From Methylophilaceae bacterium (GTDB taxonomy: Bacteria > Pseudomonadota > Gammaproteobacteria > Burkholderiales > Methylophilaceae): a stretch of 53,743 bases of DNA. A model generated the notes under the pieces. It saw only the letters and a program-made list of their open reading frames with translations. It searched no databases and was not told the DNA's origin. Of the stretch, positions 9,108-19,738 are shown piece by piece; positions within the stretch are counted from its first letter, which is position 1, and every line of letters starts with the position of its first letter. A program made the translations under genes and the position numbers. The stretch is taken from positions 1-53,743 of the forward strand of contig JAFMCM010000008.1 of assembly GCA_017857755.1 (NCBI GenBank), in the 5' to 3' direction.

Positions 9108-9890
9108 TTGGTAGGTTCAATTAAGCGCCTTTTTTCTAAAGGTTTATTCTCCAGTTCTACTAAAACGGTTCCAGTTGTTGGGGCTTTGCCTCAACATATT
9201 GCCATTATCATGGACGGCAATGGCCGCTGGGCGCGTAATCGATTCTTGCCACGTGTGGCAGGCCATCAGCGCGGTGTGGAGGTGGTTAGAGATGTTGTTA
9301 AAAAATGTGTACAACAAGACATTCAGTATCTGACGCTTTTTGCATTTAGTAGTGAGAATTGGCGCAGACCAGCGGAAGAGGTTTCATTTTTAATGCGTCT
9401 TTTTATGCAAGCGCTCAAGCGTGAGGTGGTTAAACTGCATGAAAATAATATTCGCTTGGTCTTAATTGGAGATCGTTCGCGTTTTACCCCTGAGCTGATC
9501 CATGCAATAGAAGCGGCGGAAACGCTAATGGCCGATAATACAGGGCTGACTTTAACGATTGCAGCCAATTATGGCGGTCGTTGGGATGTTTTGCAGGCGA
9601 TGAATCAATTGATTAAAACCGAGCCCACCAACAATAAGGTGTTTGAAGAAGAGGATTTAATGCCATTTTTATCGATGCATTATGCGCCAGAGCCAGATTT
9701 GTTTATTCGTACTGGTGGTGAAAAACGAATCAGTAATTTTATTTTGTGGCAATTAGCTTACACTGAGCTTTATTTTACTGATACGCTGTGGCCAGACTTT
9801 GACGATGTGTCTTTTGATGAAGCGATCCGCTCTTACCAACAAAGGGAACGCAGGTTTGGACGCACAAGTGCCCAGATTGCCGAAATTTAA
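9108..9890 (+). CDS. uppS: Undecaprenyl diphosphate synthase (cis-prenyltransferase)
   Basis: The enzyme adds isopentenyl units to farnesyl diphosphate to build the C55 carrier lipid of peptidoglycan and O-antigen. All family motifs are present: IMDGNGRWARNR (about residues 34-45), LTLFAFSSENWRRP, and RTGGEKRISNFILWQLAYTELYF near the C-terminus. There is no ATG before the catalytic MDGNG motif, so a TTG start at 9108 after GGA is the best choice. At 260 residues it is of normal size. It is the first isoprenoid/lipid gene of the cluster. Confidence 0.96.
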   Translation: MVGSIKRLFSKGLFSSSTKTVPVVGALPQHIAIIMDGNGRWARNRFLPRVAGHQRGVEVVRDVVKKCVQQDIQYLTLFAFSSENWRRPAEEVSFLMRLFMQALKREVVKLHENNIRLVLIGDRSRFTPELIHAIEAAETLMADNTGLTLTIAANYGGRWDVLQAMNQLIKTEPTNNKVFEEEDLMPFLSMHYAPEPDLFIRTGGEKRISNFILWQLAYTELYFTDTLWPDFDDVSFDEAIRSYQQRERRFGRTSAQIAEI

Positions 9891-9903
9891 ATGAGTCCTT
9901 TAT

Positions 9904-10725
9904 ATGCTTAGAACCCGCGTTATTACTGCAGTGGTATTGATTGCTGCTTTATTGCCAGCTTTGTTTTTTGCTTCTAATATGCTGTGGGCGGCGATTATAT
10001 TAGCCGTTTCTGTAGCCGCTATTTTCGAGTGGGCTGAGCTGATTGATTTACAAAAATCAATGTCTGTGGCTGTTGCTGTCGGTAGCGCGTTATTAGGCGC
10101 GGTTTTATTGCGCTTGATGCAAAAGTACGGCTTCCATTGGTTGTCTTATCAGGCGCTGCCGATTTTTGTGGTTAGTTTTATGTTTTGGTTATTGTTGGCG
10201 CCTATTTTATTAGCGAAGCGCCTGGTAATTCAAAACAAATTATTGCTGATGGTGATTGGGTTTTTGGTTGTTGTCCCTTTATCGCTAGCGTTGATTGTTG
10301 TTAAAGGTGCAAACGCTTGGCTATTATTAACACTGATGGCTGCTATTTGGGTTGCTGATAGTGCCGCTTACTTTGCTGGAAAACAGTTTGGTCAACGTAA
10401 ATTAGCACCCAGCATTAGTCCAGGCAAAACTTGGGAAGGTGTTTTTGGTGCGTTAATTGGAGTCACGCTTTTGGCTGCTATCTTATATGGCAATGACTGG
10501 TTATCCAATGTGCCTGTCTTTCCATTGTTATGGCTTGTTGCTGTGCTGGGTGTGATTGGCGATTTATTTGAATCTTTAATTAAACGCCAATTTAATAAAA
10601 AAGACAGTGGTAATACCTTGCCAGGACATGGTGGTATTTTAGATCGCATTGATGGTTTATTACCAAGCCTACCGATTGCTGTATTAGTGATTTATCTTTT
10701 TAACTGTTATCAGGTGCCTAGTTAA
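9904..10725 (+). CDS. cdsA: Phosphatidate cytidylyltransferase (CDP-diacylglycerol synthase)
   Basis: This polytopic inner-membrane enzyme of 273 residues makes CDP-diacylglycerol from phosphatidate and CTP for phospholipid synthesis. Several hydrophobic segments fill the first 180 residues. The signature region SISPGKTWEGVFGALIG and the C-terminal PGHGGILDRIDGL, with the metal-binding aspartates, are clear. It starts 13 bases after uppS and its stop codon touches the dxr start. Confidence 0.96.
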   Translation: MLRTRVITAVVLIAALLPALFFASNMLWAAIILAVSVAAIFEWAELIDLQKSMSVAVAVGSALLGAVLLRLMQKYGFHWLSYQALPIFVVSFMFWLLLAPILLAKRLVIQNKLLLMVIGFLVVVPLSLALIVVKGANAWLLLTLMAAIWVADSAAYFAGKQFGQRKLAPSISPGKTWEGVFGALIGVTLLAAILYGNDWLSNVPVFPLLWLVAVLGVIGDLFESLIKRQFNKKDSGNTLPGHGGILDRIDGLLPSLPIAVLVIYLFNCYQVPS

Positions 10726-11937
10726 TTGCAAAACGTTACGATTCTTGGCAGCACAGGGACTATTGGCGAACAAACGCTTGATGTGATTGCACGTCATCCA
10801 GAGCGCTATCAGGTATTTGCGCTGACGGCTAATACTAATGTTAGTGTCATGTTGCATCAATGTTTGACTTTTAAGCCACAGTACGCGGTGATGCTAGATC
10901 CTGTAGCCGCTAGGATGTTGACCAGTGATTTAAAGCGGCAAAATAGTAAAACATTGGTCTTGTCGGGCATTGAAAATTTAGAACAGGTTTGCAGTGATCC
11001 AGACGTGGATTCGGTGATGGCGGCAATTGTTGGGGCCGCTGGTCTTAAACCAGCAATGGCTGCGGCCAAAGCGGGTAAGCGCATTTTGTTGGCCAATAAA
11101 GAAACATTGGTGATGGCGGGTAGTTTGTTTATGGAGGCTGTTAAAGAGGGTGGTGCTACTTTGCTGCCGATTGATAGCGAGCATAATGCTATTTTTCAGG
11201 TGATGCCACCACATCACCTGAGCGAGCTGCAAGAGGGTGGTGTGCGCAAAATTATCTTAACGGCCTCTGGTGGGCCATTTAGAACGCATACACAAGCCCA
11301 AATCGAACAGGCAACGCCCGCTAATGCGCTTAAACACCCGAATTGGGTAATGGGAGCCAAAATCACCATTGATTCAGCAACATTGATGAATAAAGGTTTG
11401 GAGGTTATCGAGGCGCATTGGCTTTTTAATGCCAAGCCTGAACAAATAGAGGTGGTTGTTCACCCGCAAAGTGTTATTCATTCAATGGTTGAATATATTG
11501 ATGGCAGTGTGCTTGCACAATTAGGTAACCCTGATATGCGCACACCGATTGCTTACGGGCTAGCTTATCCTAATCGTATTGATTCGGGGGTCAAATCCTT
11601 AGATTTTCTGAGCATTGCAAAACTCGCGTTTGAGGCTCCAGATACTAAACGCTTTCCTTGTTTGCAATTAGCTTATGATGCCCTTAATGCAGGCGGAACC
11701 GCATCGACGATTCTAAACGCAGCAAACGAAATCGCCGTTGCTGCCTTTTTGAAAGAACAGATTGGGTTTAAAGGTATTTCAGACTTAATTGCTGAAGCAT
11801 TAAATCATTTTTCTGTAGAAGCGGTGAGCTCTATCGAACATTTAGTCGAAGTGGATGCGATGGCAAGGCAATATGCGAGTAAGTGGATTGCTGCTTTTGA
11901 TGAGCAGACCTTCCCTGAAAAGGTGCGCACTTGTTAA
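10726..11937 (+). CDS. dxr: 1-deoxy-D-xylulose 5-phosphate reductoisomerase
   Basis: The enzyme catalyses the first committed step of the MEP isoprenoid pathway, using NADPH. The N-terminal Rossmann motif is ILGSTGTIGEQTLDV. The catalytic region has LLPIDSEHNAIFQ, and HPQSVIHSMVEY follows. At 403 residues it has the family length. The start is a TTG immediately after the cdsA stop (TAA then TTG) with AGGTG upstream; there is no better in-frame ATG. The end overlaps rseP by seven bases. Confidence 0.97.
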   Translation: MQNVTILGSTGTIGEQTLDVIARHPERYQVFALTANTNVSVMLHQCLTFKPQYAVMLDPVAARMLTSDLKRQNSKTLVLSGIENLEQVCSDPDVDSVMAAIVGAAGLKPAMAAAKAGKRILLANKETLVMAGSLFMEAVKEGGATLLPIDSEHNAIFQVMPPHHLSELQEGGVRKIILTASGGPFRTHTQAQIEQATPANALKHPNWVMGAKITIDSATLMNKGLEVIEAHWLFNAKPEQIEVVVHPQSVIHSMVEYIDGSVLAQLGNPDMRTPIAYGLAYPNRIDSGVKSLDFLSIAKLAFEAPDTKRFPCLQLAYDALNAGGTASTILNAANEIAVAAFLKEQIGFKGISDLIAEALNHFSVEAVSSIEHLVEVDAMARQYASKWIAAFDEQTFPEKVRTC

Positions 11938-13319
11938 CCTTCATTGCTTTTATTTTCACCATAGGCGTCATTGTTACGATTCATGAATACGGACATTTTC
12001 AAGTTGCTCGTTGGTGTGGGGTAAAAGTCATTCGGTTTTCGATTGGCTTTGGCAAGCCTTTATGGCGGAAAACGTTTGGAAAAGATCAAACGGAATTTGT
12101 GTTGGCGGCTTTACCGCTTGGCGGCTATGTCAAGATGCTTGACGAACGAGAGCTAAAAGCAGAGCGCGACAGGGGGGTGGCTTGTGATGGTGATTATACT
12201 GAATCAGATTTGGCTCGTGCTTTTAATCGTCAATCAGTTTACAAACGTATTGCTATTGTATTAGCAGGTCCTGTTGCCAATTTAGTATTGGCCGTTATGA
12301 TTTATTGGCTTTTATTCATGCAAGGTGTAACGGGCATGCGGCCAATCGTTGGGCATGTTGAACCAAATAGCATTGCCGCACAGGCAAACTTAATCACTGG
12401 CGAGGTGATTCAATCTCTTGATGGCAAGGCGGTGGATACTTGGTCTGAAGTCAACTGGATACTGCTTGAATCAGCGCTAGCACATCAAGTGGTTGAGGTG
12501 AAAGCCGTCAATACCACTAATGAGATTCACCTGCATCAGCTTGACTTTTCGAACTTCCAAGGTGCAGCTGAGGCGGATATTGTAAATGCAATTGGCATCC
12601 TTGTTTATCGTCCGGAAGTACTACCTATTCTTGATCAAATTTTACCTCGTAGCGCTGCTGAAACAGCAGGCTTACTTGCGGAAGATCGTATTCTTTCTAT
12701 TGATCATTTGCCAACCAACCAATGGCAGGATGTTGTGAATATTGTGCAAGCGAGTCCTGAAAAGCATTTAACGTTTAAAATATCACGCGGACAAGAAGTG
12801 CTGCTGAAGTCGGTAACGCCGCAAGCATTTAAAGAAGGCAATGTAACAGTCGGTAAAATCGGTGCAGCTGTTAAGGTGGATGCAGAACAGTTAGATGAGT
12901 TATTGATTAAACAGTATTATTCTAATACTGACAGTTTGGGTATGGCGATTGCCAAAACATGGAAAACTGCAACTTTTAGTTTAAAAATGATGTGGTATAT
13001 GGTAACAGGCAAGGCGTCATGGAAAGGGATTAGCGGACCAGTCACAATCGCAAGCTTTGCTGGGGAGAGTGCAGGCTTGGGCTGGAAGCCATTTTTAGGC
13101 TTTATTGCGCTTGTCAGTATCAGTATTGGTATACTGAACCTTTTGCCAATACCTGTTTTAGATGGCGGTCATTTAATGTATTATATAGCTGAAATTATCA
13201 AAGGTTCTGCGGTGTCTGAACAAGCCATGATGTTTGGACAAAGAGTTGGGTTTGCTTTACTAGGTTTGCTGATGGTTTTGGCAATTTTTAATGATATCAA
13301 TCGAATAGCTACAGGATAA
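11931..13319 (+). CDS. rseP: Site-2 intramembrane metalloprotease RseP
   Basis: RseP cleaves anti-sigma factors and signal-peptide remnants inside the inner membrane. The zinc motif HEYGH is at residues 18-22 in the first membrane segment and the second active-site motif PIPVLDGGH is near residue 410. Two PDZ domains lie in the periplasmic region between them. The 462-residue length fits. Only a TTG (11931) is available before the zinc motif, preceded by AGGTG. It overlaps dxr and is followed four bases later by bamA. Confidence 0.96.
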   Translation: MLTFIAFIFTIGVIVTIHEYGHFQVARWCGVKVIRFSIGFGKPLWRKTFGKDQTEFVLAALPLGGYVKMLDERELKAERDRGVACDGDYTESDLARAFNRQSVYKRIAIVLAGPVANLVLAVMIYWLLFMQGVTGMRPIVGHVEPNSIAAQANLITGEVIQSLDGKAVDTWSEVNWILLESALAHQVVEVKAVNTTNEIHLHQLDFSNFQGAAEADIVNAIGILVYRPEVLPILDQILPRSAAETAGLLAEDRILSIDHLPTNQWQDVVNIVQASPEKHLTFKISRGQEVLLKSVTPQAFKEGNVTVGKIGAAVKVDAEQLDELLIKQYYSNTDSLGMAIAKTWKTATFSLKMMWYMVTGKASWKGISGPVTIASFAGESAGLGWKPFLGFIALVSISIGILNLLPIPVLDGGHLMYYIAEIIKGSAVSEQAMMFGQRVGFALLGLLMVLAIFNDINRIATG

Positions 13320-13323
13320 TCAC

Positions 13324-15630
13324 TTGTTTAAAATCCGTATTATTTCTGCATTAGTTTTTGCATTTTTTCATCATTATGCATTGGCGTTAACACCATTTGT
13401 CATTAAAGATATTCGTGTTGAAGGTTTGCAACGCACTGAAGCTGGTACCATTTTTAACTATTTGCCCGTTGAAGTGGGTGATACGATGGATGAAGCCAAG
13501 GCAACCCGTGCGATTAAATCGCTTTATGGGACAGGTTTTTTTAAAGATGTTCGCATAGAAGCAGAAGGTGACATTTTATTAATTTCTGTACAAGAACGCT
13601 CTTCTATTGCTAGGTTGGAATTTAGTGGCAATCGCTCTTTTCCGTCTGACAAAATGGCAGAAGGCTTAAAGCAAATCGGTATTTCTGAAGGTTTGATTTT
13701 TGACAAATCTGAATTGGATAGGGCGGAGCAAGAAATTAAACGTCAGTATCTTTCAACAGGTAAATACGGCGCTACGGTGAAAACAGTTGTGAGTCCCTTA
13801 GAACGCAATCGTGTTGCCGTGCGTTTTGAAATTGTAGAAGGAAAAGTTGCTAAAATTCGTGATATCAATATTATCGGCAACGAAGACTTCACGCTAGATG
13901 AGCTTCGCACTGAGTTTTTGCTGACCACGCCTAACTGGATGAGTTGGTGGAATAAAGACGATCAGTATTCTAAGCAGAAACTCGCCGCTGATTTGGAAAC
14001 GTTAAAGTCATTCTATCTCAATCAAGGTTATTTAGAGTTTTCTGTCGACTCAACACAAGTGAGCATTTCTCCAGATAAGCAAGATATCTATATCACCGTT
14101 AATATCACAGAGGGTGAAAAATATACCATTAGCGATGTGAAATTAGCTGGCGATCTGAAACTGCCTGAAACAGAACTCGAACCTTTATTAAAGCTTAAAA
14201 AAGGAGATACTTTTAATCGCACATCCATTACACAAACCAGCCAAGCAATCAGTGACAGGTTAAGTAATGAAGGTTATGCTTTCGCCAATGTGAATGCCGT
14301 GCCAGAAATTAATAAAGAAGCATTAACGGCAGCATTCACTTTCTTTGTTGATCCTGGTAGACGTGTTTATGTTAGACGTATTAATCTTACTGGAAATGCT
14401 CGAACAAAAGATAAAGCATTACGTCGTGAAATGCGCCAATTAGAATCTTCTTGGTATGCTGGCGATAAAATTAAGCGTTCAAAAGAACGCTTAGACCGTA
14501 CACAGTTTTTTGAAAATGTAGAAATTGAAACGCCAGCTGTTCCTGGTAGTACCGATCAAGTCGATGTGAATATTAATGTGACTGAAAGATCAACAGGTAG
14601 CGTCCAGCTTGGTGCAGGCTTATCGAGTAATGACGGTGTTGTTCTGGGATTTAATGTCAGTCAACAAAACTTTTTAGGCACGGGTAACCGTGTGAATGCA
14701 CAAATCAATACCAGTAAAGTCAATACGATTTACTCATTATCTTACACAGACCCTTACTTTACACCTGACGGTATTAGTCGCGGTTTTGATGTTTACAGAA
14801 GAGATGTAGATACTGGTACGAGGCAAACAGCCCAAATTGGTACCTATAAAAGCTCATCATATGGCTTAGGTGTTCGTTTTGGCTTGCCTTTGACTGAGTT
14901 AAGTTTCTTTTCAATTGGTTTGACTGGAGACATTACACGTATTGATTTACAGAGCGATAGCCCTATTCAATACCTGAATTTTTGTGGAAACACTTCAGGT
15001 TGTGATGCAAACTCAATTCAACTTCAGACGGGCTGGACTTTTGACTCCCGCGATAATTTGTTATTTCCTAATCGAGGCGTATTACAACGGTTAACGGCTG
15101 AGGTATCAACGCCTGGTTTAGACCTTGAATACTATAAACTGGAATATCAACATGCTTGGTATAAAGATATTTTCAAGAACGTAACAGTGATGTTAAACGG
15201 GGATGTTGGTTATGCAGGTACTTACGGCAGTCAAAATTATCCTTTTTTCAAAAACTTTTTTGTTGGTGGCGTCAACTCAGTTCGTGGTTACCAGAATGGT
15301 TCAATTGGTCCAAGAGATCTTGACCCTGCCACAGGCAATAATTTTTCTGTTGGTGGAACAACAAAGGTAGTGGGTAATGCAGAGTTATTTATCCCTATTC
15401 CATTGATCAAAGATTCGTCTCAGTTCCGCTTGAGCGCATTTATGGATACGGGTAGAGCATTCGGTGATCGTGAATCAGTTAGCTTGAACGGATTAAGATA
15501 TAGTACTGGCCTTGGTCTTAGCTGGTTCTCACCATTTGGACCATTAAAATTAGTGTTTGCAAAACCCTTAAATGAAAAAGTTGGTGATAGTACAGAAACA
15601 ATACAATTTCAATTTGGACAACAGTTTTAG
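13324..15630 (+). CDS. bamA: Outer-membrane protein assembly factor BamA
   Basis: BamA is the beta-barrel core of the complex that folds outer-membrane proteins. A signal peptide ends near ALALTPFVIKD (cleavage around residue 21), five POTRA domains follow to about residue 430, and a C-terminal barrel includes the VRGY motif (VGGVNSVRGYQNG) and ends in phenylalanine (FQFGQQF). The start is a TTG at 13324 with GGA seven bases upstream. An in-frame TAG at 13306 and no ATG nearby leave no alternative. At 768 residues it is of normal size. Confidence 0.97.
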   Translation: MFKIRIISALVFAFFHHYALALTPFVIKDIRVEGLQRTEAGTIFNYLPVEVGDTMDEAKATRAIKSLYGTGFFKDVRIEAEGDILLISVQERSSIARLEFSGNRSFPSDKMAEGLKQIGISEGLIFDKSELDRAEQEIKRQYLSTGKYGATVKTVVSPLERNRVAVRFEIVEGKVAKIRDINIIGNEDFTLDELRTEFLLTTPNWMSWWNKDDQYSKQKLAADLETLKSFYLNQGYLEFSVDSTQVSISPDKQDIYITVNITEGEKYTISDVKLAGDLKLPETELEPLLKLKKGDTFNRTSITQTSQAISDRLSNEGYAFANVNAVPEINKEALTAAFTFFVDPGRRVYVRRINLTGNARTKDKALRREMRQLESSWYAGDKIKRSKERLDRTQFFENVEIETPAVPGSTDQVDVNINVTERSTGSVQLGAGLSSNDGVVLGFNVSQQNFLGTGNRVNAQINTSKVNTIYSLSYTDPYFTPDGISRGFDVYRRDVDTGTRQTAQIGTYKSSSYGLGVRFGLPLTELSFFSIGLTGDITRIDLQSDSPIQYLNFCGNTSGCDANSIQLQTGWTFDSRDNLLFPNRGVLQRLTAEVSTPGLDLEYYKLEYQHAWYKDIFKNVTVMLNGDVGYAGTYGSQNYPFFKNFFVGGVNSVRGYQNGSIGPRDLDPATGNNFSVGGTTKVVGNAELFIPIPLIKDSSQFRLSAFMDTGRAFGDRESVSLNGLRYSTGLGLSWFSPFGPLKLVFAKPLNEKVGDSTETIQFQFGQQF

Positions 15631-15706
15631 TCGTGTGTCAATATGTTGTTATTGCGTGTAAAATGTGAAAGTAATCGGGTGTTATGATTCCAATTTGGAG
15701 ATTCAG

Positions 15707-16210
15707 TTGAGTAAATTATTTAAAAACTTTTTTCTAGTATGTGTAGCCTTCACTTCATTGAGTCTATTTGCTGCTGAGCTTAAAATTGGATACGTTCAGG
15801 TTGATAAGCTATTAAAGGAAGCCCCACAAACTGCTGAAAGCGGAAAGAAATTGGAGCGTGAATTTGGTCCACGTTCATTAGAGCTAGACAAAATGAAAAA
15901 CCAAATTTCAGGCATTGAGTCGGTATTAGAAGATGAAACTAGTGCTTTAAGTAACGCTGAAAGACGTAGTAAACAAAGACAAGTCACCAATCTTAAGATT
16001 GAGTTTCAACGTAAACAACGTGAGTTACGCGAAGATATTAATATCCGTAAAAATGAAGAGCTGGCTGTATTGCAAGATCGCATTAACAACGCAGTTAAAA
16101 AAGCCTCAGAGTCAGAAGGTTATGATTTGGTGATGTACAGCGGTGTAGCATATGCCAGCACAAAAATTGATATTACTGAGAAAGTGCTAAAGCTATTAAG
16201 TGGAAAGTAG
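15707..16210 (+). CDS. skp: Periplasmic chaperone Skp (OmpH family)
   Basis: Skp holds unfolded outer-membrane proteins on the way to BamA. A signal peptide ([20 protein letters not shown], cleaved near residue 23) is followed by [12 protein letters not shown], the typical mature N-terminus, and a long charged coiled-coil region (about residues 45-120). I start at TTG 15707, six bases after GGAG; a GTG at 15665 in frame would add 14 residues ahead of the signal peptide. The mature size and position directly after bamA are typical. Confidence 0.93.
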   Translation: MSKLFKNFFLVCVAFTSLSLFAAELKIGYVQVDKLLKEAPQTAESGKKLEREFGPRSLELDKMKNQISGIESVLEDETSALSNAERRSKQRQVTNLKIEFQRKQRELREDINIRKNEELAVLQDRINNAVKKASESEGYDLVMYSGVAYASTKIDITEKVLKLLSGK

Positions 16211-16226
16211 CAAATGCTTAATTTCT

Positions 16227-17285
16227 ATGCACAACATTCTTACTCTTCAGCAAATTGTCGACAAATTAGGTGGTAGCCTATCCGATGAGCAAGGCAACGC
16301 CATCCGCATTGCCCGCGTCGGGTCTCTAGCCTTTGCAGAATCTGGTGCGATTGGGTTTTTTAACAATACAAAATATACGCAACAGTTAAATGAAACCAAA
16401 GCAAGTGCGGTAATATTAAAACCCGAGCATGCAGCATTGACTTCATTGCCAGCCATACTAACTGAACATCCGTACGCATATTTTGCAAAAGTTTCACAAT
16501 TATTCCAGGTTGAGAACGAAGCGATAAAAGGTGTTCATCCAACCGCATCGATTGATTCATCGGTCACTATTCCTAGCACGTGTAGCATTGGCGCGCATGT
16601 TTCGATTAGTCGGAATGTGCGGTTGGGTAATCACGTGATTATTGGCGCAGGCTGTGTGCTTGAGCAGGGTGTTGTGGTCGGCAATCATTCCATACTAGAG
16701 GCGAATGTGACGATTAAGCATGGGACACAGATTGGACAGCATTGTCATTTCTTTTCAGGTTCTGTTATAGGAAATGATGGTTTTGGTTATGCAGAGGAGG
16801 TCAGTTCGAATGGCGACCAATCATGGGTTAAAATTCCCCAAGTCGGTCGCGTCATTATTCATGATGACGTTGATGTCGGGTCGAACACAACGGTCGACCG
16901 CGGCGCAATTGATGACACCGTGATTGAACAGGGAGTCAAGATCGATAATCTTGTTCAAATTGCTCATAATTGTCGTATTGGCGCACATACAGTGATTGCT
17001 GGATGTGTTGGTATTGCAGGTAGCGCTGTCATTGGTCGGTATTGTAAAATAGGCGGTGCAGCAATGGTGCTGGGCCATCTTAAAGTGGCCGACCATGTAA
17101 CAATTTCTCCTGGTAGTATGATTACCAGAAGCATCAAACAAGCTGGGACTTATACGGCGCTGATGCCATTTCAAAAGCATGATGGGTGGCTTAAAACCGC
17201 AGCAAATATTCGCCATTTGGGCCAATTAACGACTAGAATTAAAGCATTAGAAAATGCGCTCTCTGCGTTAGAGAGCAAAAAATAA
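16227..17285 (+). CDS. lpxD: UDP-3-O-acylglucosamine N-acyltransferase
   Basis: LpxD adds the N-linked hydroxyacyl chain in lipid A synthesis. After an N-terminal uridine-binding domain (about residues 1-100) the rest is a left-handed beta helix of hexapeptide repeats, with the conserved [18 protein letters not shown] around the catalytic histidine. A short C-terminal helix follows. I take ATG 16227 (MHNILTLQQ matches the family start); a GTG at 16200 in the same frame would overlap skp. The 352-residue length is normal. Confidence 0.96.
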   Translation: MHNILTLQQIVDKLGGSLSDEQGNAIRIARVGSLAFAESGAIGFFNNTKYTQQLNETKASAVILKPEHAALTSLPAILTEHPYAYFAKVSQLFQVENEAIKGVHPTASIDSSVTIPSTCSIGAHVSISRNVRLGNHVIIGAGCVLEQGVVVGNHSILEANVTIKHGTQIGQHCHFFSGSVIGNDGFGYAEEVSSNGDQSWVKIPQVGRVIIHDDVDVGSNTTVDRGAIDDTVIEQGVKIDNLVQIAHNCRIGAHTVIAGCVGIAGSAVIGRYCKIGGAAMVLGHLKVADHVTISPGSMITRSIKQAGTYTALMPFQKHDGWLKTAANIRHLGQLTTRIKALENALSALESKK

Positions 17286-17312
17286 CAATTGAAATAATAT
17301 AGAAAGCGCCAT

Positions 17313-17771
17313 ATGACTGACACCGCTGATAGCAGCATGAATATTCATGAGATTTTAGATCATTTACCACATCGTTATCCCTTTGTACTTATTGACAGAG
17401 TGGTTTCAATGGAACTTGGTAAAGAAATTACCGCATTAAAAAATGTGACGATTAATGAGCCTTTTTTCCCTGGTCATTTTCCTTATCACCCTGTGATGCC
17501 TGGCGTTTTGATTGTAGAAGCCATGGCCCAAGCGGCTGCGGTCTTGTCTTTTAAAACAATGAATCTCAAGCCTAATGAAGAATCTGTCTATTATTTTGCA
17601 GGAATTGATAGTGCGCGTTTTAAAAAGCCTGTTTCCCCTGGTGATCAAATTGTACTGAATGTCAAAATTGATCGGGTCTTAAAAGGTATTTGGAAATATA
17701 TAGGCGTCGCTAAGGTTGATGGTGTAGTCGTAGCTGAGGCCAGTATGATGTGTATTCTAAAAAACATATAA
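17313..17771 (+). CDS. fabZ: 3-hydroxyacyl-ACP dehydratase FabZ
   Basis: FabZ removes water from 3-hydroxyacyl-ACP in fatty acid elongation and competes with LpxA and LpxD for 3-hydroxymyristoyl-ACP. The hot-dog fold motifs [11 protein letters not shown] and [22 protein letters not shown] contain the catalytic His and Glu (about residues 57 and 71). The length is 152 residues from ATG 17313. An ATG eight codons later is a possible alternative start. It lies between lpxD and lpxA as in most proteobacteria. Confidence 0.97.
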   Translation: MTDTADSSMNIHEILDHLPHRYPFVLIDRVVSMELGKEITALKNVTINEPFFPGHFPYHPVMPGVLIVEAMAQAAAVLSFKTMNLKPNEESVYYFAGIDSARFKKPVSPGDQIVLNVKIDRVLKGIWKYIGVAKVDGVVVAEASMMCILKNI

Positions 17772-17810
17772 ATCGTTCACATCGTTTTATTAAAATAGTA
17801 AAAGTGATTT

Positions 17811-18590
17811 ATGCAAAATAAAATTCATGCAACTGCCATTATTGATCCCAAAGCAGAGTTAGATAGTAGCGTTGAAGTTGGTGCCTACTCAATTATTGAA
17901 GCGGGTGTCAAAATAGATGCAAATACCAGAATTGGTAGTCATGCGATTATTAAAGGGCCAACCACAATCGGCAAAAATAACCATATTTTTCAATATGTTT
18001 CACTTGGTGAGCAGCCACAAGACAAAAAATATAAAGATGAGCCGACGACTTTAGAGATCGGTGACAATAATACTATTCGTGAGTTTTGTACCTTCAATCG
18101 AGGCACGATTCAAGACAAAGGTGTCACTAAGATCGGCAATGATAATTGGATTATGGCCTATGTTCATATTGCGCATGATTGCCATGTGGGAAACCATACG
18201 ATTTTAGCGAATAATGCATCCCTAGCAGGGCATGTTGACATACATGATTTTGCTATTTTAGGCGGATTTACTTTGATTCATCAGTTTTGCCAAGTGGGTG
18301 CACACGTTATTACTGCAGTGGGTTCTGTTGTGTTTAAAGATATTCCCACTTATGTAACAGCTGCTGGTTATGATGCAAAGCCGCATGGCATTAATTCAGA
18401 AGGTTTAAAAAGACGTGGTTTTACCTCAGATGAAATCACTTATATTAAACGCGCATACAAAACGCTATATCGTAAAGGTTTTAGCTTAGAAGAAGCTAAA
18501 AAAGAGTTATTAACGATGCATGAAGCCTGTAACAAAATTCAATTACTCTCAGACTTTCTGAACCAATCAACACGCGGTATTGTTCGCTAA
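17811..18590 (+). CDS. lpxA: UDP-N-acetylglucosamine O-acyltransferase
   Basis: LpxA performs the first step of lipid A synthesis. The 259 residues begin with hexapeptide repeats and contain the catalytic-histidine stretch [21 protein letters not shown] and [11 protein letters not shown], then the C-terminal helical domain. An AAAAGTGA sequence precedes the ATG. lpxB follows after 11 bases. Confidence 0.97.
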   Translation: MQNKIHATAIIDPKAELDSSVEVGAYSIIEAGVKIDANTRIGSHAIIKGPTTIGKNNHIFQYVSLGEQPQDKKYKDEPTTLEIGDNNTIREFCTFNRGTIQDKGVTKIGNDNWIMAYVHIAHDCHVGNHTILANNASLAGHVDIHDFAILGGFTLIHQFCQVGAHVITAVGSVVFKDIPTYVTAAGYDAKPHGINSEGLKRRGFTSDEITYIKRAYKTLYRKGFSLEEAKKELLTMHEACNKIQLLSDFLNQSTRGIVR

Positions 18591-18601
18591 AAGGGCAAGT
18601 A

Positions 18602-19738
18602 ATGCCAAAAATTGCAATTGTCGCTGGTGAAGCTTCAGGTGATCTGCTTGGAGCACATTTAATACAAGCACTAAAGAAAGAGCGTAAAGACTTAAGTTTT
18701 ATTGGTATTGCTGGCCCAAAGATGATGAGTGAAGGTGTGCAAAGCTTATATCCAATGGAGAGATTGTCAGTCCGCGGCTATCTTGAAGTGGTTAAGCATC
18801 TGTGGGGATTGTTGAAACTGCGCCGCAGTTTGTTACAGCAAATCTTAGCCGAGAAGCCTGATGTCTTTATTGGGATAGATGCACCAGATTTTAATTTTTG
18901 GCTTGAGCGTAAACTCAAAAAACAAGGTATTCCAACGATTCATTATGTGAGTCCTTCGATATGGGCTTGGCGTGGTGGACGTATTCATAAGATCAAACGT
19001 GCGGTCACTCATCTGTTGGCCTTGTTTCCGTTTGAGCCAGCCTTATACGATCAAGTCGATTTGCCAGTGACCTATGTTGGTCACCCGCTTGCTGATGCGT
19101 TACCATTAAAACCTAATCAGAAAGCTGCGCGTGATTTATTAAAATTACGACAAGATGCATTGGTGATTGCAATGTTGCCAGGCAGTCGCCAATCTGAAGT
19201 ACAACAACATGCCGATTTTTTTGTAAAAACAGCGGAGCTAATGAATCAGCATCATCCGATGGCAAGGTTTATCGTGCCTCTCATTACGCGTGAGACCAGA
19301 GATCTGTTTGAGAAAGCATTAGCCAAAAGTACTGACGATACACTTAAAATGAAGTTGTTGTTTAGTCATGCCCATGATGCAATGGAAGCTGCCGATTTTG
19401 TTGTTGTTGCTTCTGGTACAGCCACATTAGAAGCGGCTTTGTTAAAAAAACCAATGATTATTACTTATCGGATGCCTACACTAAGTTGGTGGTTATTAAA
19501 GCCCATGCACTATTTACCTTTTGTCGGTTTGCCAAACGTGTTAGCAAACCGCTTTGTTGTACCAGAATTATTGCAGAAAGAAGCGACACCAGAAAAATTG
19601 AATAGCGCAATGAGCGATATGCTAGCAGATGTGGCGCATCTGAAAGCAATAAAGCAGGTGTTCACCGACATGCATCGCACGCTAAAACAAAACTCAGCTA
19701 AAAAAGCAGCCGAGATTGTGATTTCATATCTGCCATGA
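18602..19738 (+). CDS. lpxB: Lipid-A-disaccharide synthase
   Basis: A glycosyltransferase of family GT19 that joins UDP-2,3-diacylglucosamine and lipid X. The N-terminus [37 protein letters not shown] in the middle, and [20 protein letters not shown] in the C-terminal UDP-binding half are all diagnostic. The length of 378 residues is typical. The stop overlaps the rnhB start by four bases (ATGA). Confidence 0.97.
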   Translation: MPKIAIVAGEASGDLLGAHLIQALKKERKDLSFIGIAGPKMMSEGVQSLYPMERLSVRGYLEVVKHLWGLLKLRRSLLQQILAEKPDVFIGIDAPDFNFWLERKLKKQGIPTIHYVSPSIWAWRGGRIHKIKRAVTHLLALFPFEPALYDQVDLPVTYVGHPLADALPLKPNQKAARDLLKLRQDALVIAMLPGSRQSEVQQHADFFVKTAELMNQHHPMARFIVPLITRETRDLFEKALAKSTDDTLKMKLLFSHAHDAMEAADFVVVASGTATLEAALLKKPMIITYRMPTLSWWLLKPMHYLPFVGLPNVLANRFVVPELLQKEATPEKLNSAMSDMLADVAHLKAIKQVFTDMHRTLKQNSAKKAAEIVISYLP

